From the IMG/VR virus record IMGVR_UViG_3300009605_006439, positions 1 to 20,829 of that record: a stretch of 20,829 bases of DNA; one strand, given 5' to 3'. The number at the start of each line of letters is the position of its first letter. Within the stretch, counting starts at the first letter, position 1. Shown piece by piece: positions 19,811 through 20,829 of the stretch. The translations under genes and the position numbers were made by a program. Under the pieces are notes generated by a model, which made no database searches, was not told the DNA's origin, and worked only from the letters and a program-made list of their open reading frames with translations. Source of the stretch: a virus.

Positions 19811-20829
19811 TTACCCGCCTGGCGCGAACTCAAGCCCGGTGGGAAGGGTGCCAGGATTAATTTTAGAAACGTCGCCGGCGACAGTTATACTCTGTTTAAA
19901 ACCGCCACCTTTAAGCATAGTAGTTGTTAATTCTTGAGTTGCATAAGTTCCTTCTTTGCCAGCTTTTAAAAGGTCTTGAATATAATCATTATAATCATTT
20001 ACTTCCCGTACAGCCTGTTTAAATTGATCATACAGAGGTCCAGATTCCGGACTGCCCGCATCCACCCATTGCGACCCAATTACAGCCTTTGCAGCCTTTG
20101 CTTCTTCCGTTGCAGCCGATATATCATTGAATACTCCGCCCGCGTCTCGGATAATATCATTAACCATGGGATCATCAGGAAAACCAAAAGCAAGAACATC
20201 GCCGGAATCGACACCACCAGGACCATAATCATTAATAATTTGTATACATTCTTTAGCCATATCTTGTACCTCGGGGTCATCGCTATTTTTAAGAACCACC
20301 GTACATATTCCTTTTGCGCCCTGCCAAGTATCTTCCGCTCCGGACATTATCTTTTCTGGATTGTCAGGATGTTCAATTTTAGCATTTGCTTCACCAGCCA
20401 TTAAATATAATATAGCAGCTACAGTTGCGACGACAGCAGTGACTTGAACGATCTTAAACAGAACCGGATGGTTATATTTGAAATCTTTTATCTTTTCCAC
20501 TAAAGCAGACATGCCACTAATAAATTTTCGAACCGGACCAAATGAAGTAACTTTTTTAATTGTTCGAGATAAAATATCTAAGCCTCCAATATAAAGCCTG
20601 GTTATCCATTCATTAACTTTATTGGCAGCTGCGCTATAAGCAGCCATAATTTTATCTGCAATGAACTTACCGCCCTTTTTAACAGCTTCCACACCTTTTT
20701 TGAGAGCATCTATAACTCCCTCGTTAATCATCTGATTCCAATCATCGTCCAATGATTGTAACCATAACTCGGCTAGGCGTTCCTCTGTAATCAGCCCTTT
20801 ATCCGCGTTTTCTTTGAGGATATCTAAAC
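19811..20829 (-). CDS. partial large protein with one membrane segment, probable virion protein
   Basis: The frame stays open to the window edge, so the N-terminus is outside. The 338 visible residues begin LDILKENADKGLITEERL. A region of amphipathic helices follows (ALKKGVEAVKKGGKF, AYSAAANKVNEWITRLYIGG), then one membrane-spanning segment (LFKIVQVTAVVATVAAILYL), then a mostly acidic and helical C-terminal region ending in GLEFAPGG. An apparent TTG start at 20752 is internal and not needed. A helix-rich layout with a central hydrophobic segment fits internal virion or ejection proteins, but this is inference. A terminator is not evident after its stop. Confidence 0.7.
   Translation of the reverse strand, partial: LDILKENADKGLITEERLAELWLQSLDDDWNQMINEGVIDALKKGVEAVKKGGKFIADKIMAAYSAAANKVNEWITRLYIGGLDILSRTIKKVTSFGPVRKFISGMSALVEKIKDFKYNHPVLFKIVQVTAVVATVAAILYLMAGEANAKIEHPDNPEKIMSGAEDTWQGAKGICTVVLKNSDDPEVQDMAKECIQIINDYGPGGVDSGDVLAFGFPDDPMVNDIIRDAGGVFNDISAATEEAKAAKAVIGSQWVDAGSPESGPLYDQFKQAVREVNDYNDYIQDLLKAGKEGTYATQELTTTMLKGGGFKQSITVAGDVSKINPGTLPTGLEFAPGG

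Noticed and set aside
20752-20752. TTG at 20752 as the start of the last gene
   Set aside because: The frame continues without a stop to the window edge with protein-like sequence, so the gene is cut off rather than starting here.

Overview
The window looks like part of the genome of a large lytic tailed phage (Caudoviricetes). Every gene I can support lies on the minus strand. Genes are packed head to tail, often with ATGA stop/start overlaps. Phage hallmark genes (endolysin, dUTPase, DUF3310, acidic scaffold-like protein, own DNA polymerase) are mixed with cell-like metabolic and chaperone genes (PurA-type synthetase, IMPDH/GMP reductase, peptide deformylase, GroEL, ClpP, thioredoxin, glutaredoxin) and a scattered tRNA set. 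I recognise no integrase, transposase, CRISPR array, rRNA or plus-strand gene. The small-gene repertoire resembles marine phages. A Cys-rich lipoprotein of a style I associate with Myxococcota-like bacteria is a weak hint about the host. Neither point is proven from sequence alone.

Layout in transcription order, from high to low coordinates. (a) 20829-19676: a virion-like membrane protein cut by the window edge, then a 33-aa membrane miniprotein. (b) 19678-12293: a sigma70-like promoter, a full-length DnaE-type polymerase, then ten small and medium genes, nearly all translationally coupled: zinc-ribbon protein, dUTPase, DUF3310 protein, unknown, small KOW/SH3-like protein, IMPDH/GMP reductase, lipoprotein, ribbon-helix-helix-like protein and sigma region 4-like protein, ending at a hairpin terminator. 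(c) 12256-11597: an acidic scaffold-like gene in its own unit, closed by a strong terminator. (d) 11569-7571: a small membrane protein, a ClpP-like protein with an altered triad, an amidase endolysin and a large unknown protein. (e) 7557-4107: groEL behind its own promoter, then six small genes including a XhlA/holin-like protein and glutaredoxin. (f) 4034-1333: PAP2 phosphatase, peptide deformylase, a 53-aa basic protein, thioredoxin and the PurA-type synthetase. (g) 1327-29: four tRNA genes (Ala-UGC, Ser-UGA, Met or Ile2-CAU, Leu-UAA), a decayed tRNA-Leu fragment and three small ORFs.

Inferred workings: DnaE copies the genome; dUTPase, the DUF3310 protein, the PurA-type enzyme and the GuaB/GuaC-type enzyme adjust nucleotide pools; thioredoxin and glutaredoxin may supply reducing power; GroEL and ClpP may serve folding and head maturation around the acidic core-like protein; the endolysin and the small membrane protein may act in lysis; peptide deformylase and tRNAs adjust translation. 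The two purine branch-point enzymes raise the question of modified purine metabolism, but the PurA-type protein keeps the aspartate that the known 2-aminoadenine enzyme PurZ has lost. No stretch longer than 300 bases lacks a gene; the longest gap is 10179-10312.
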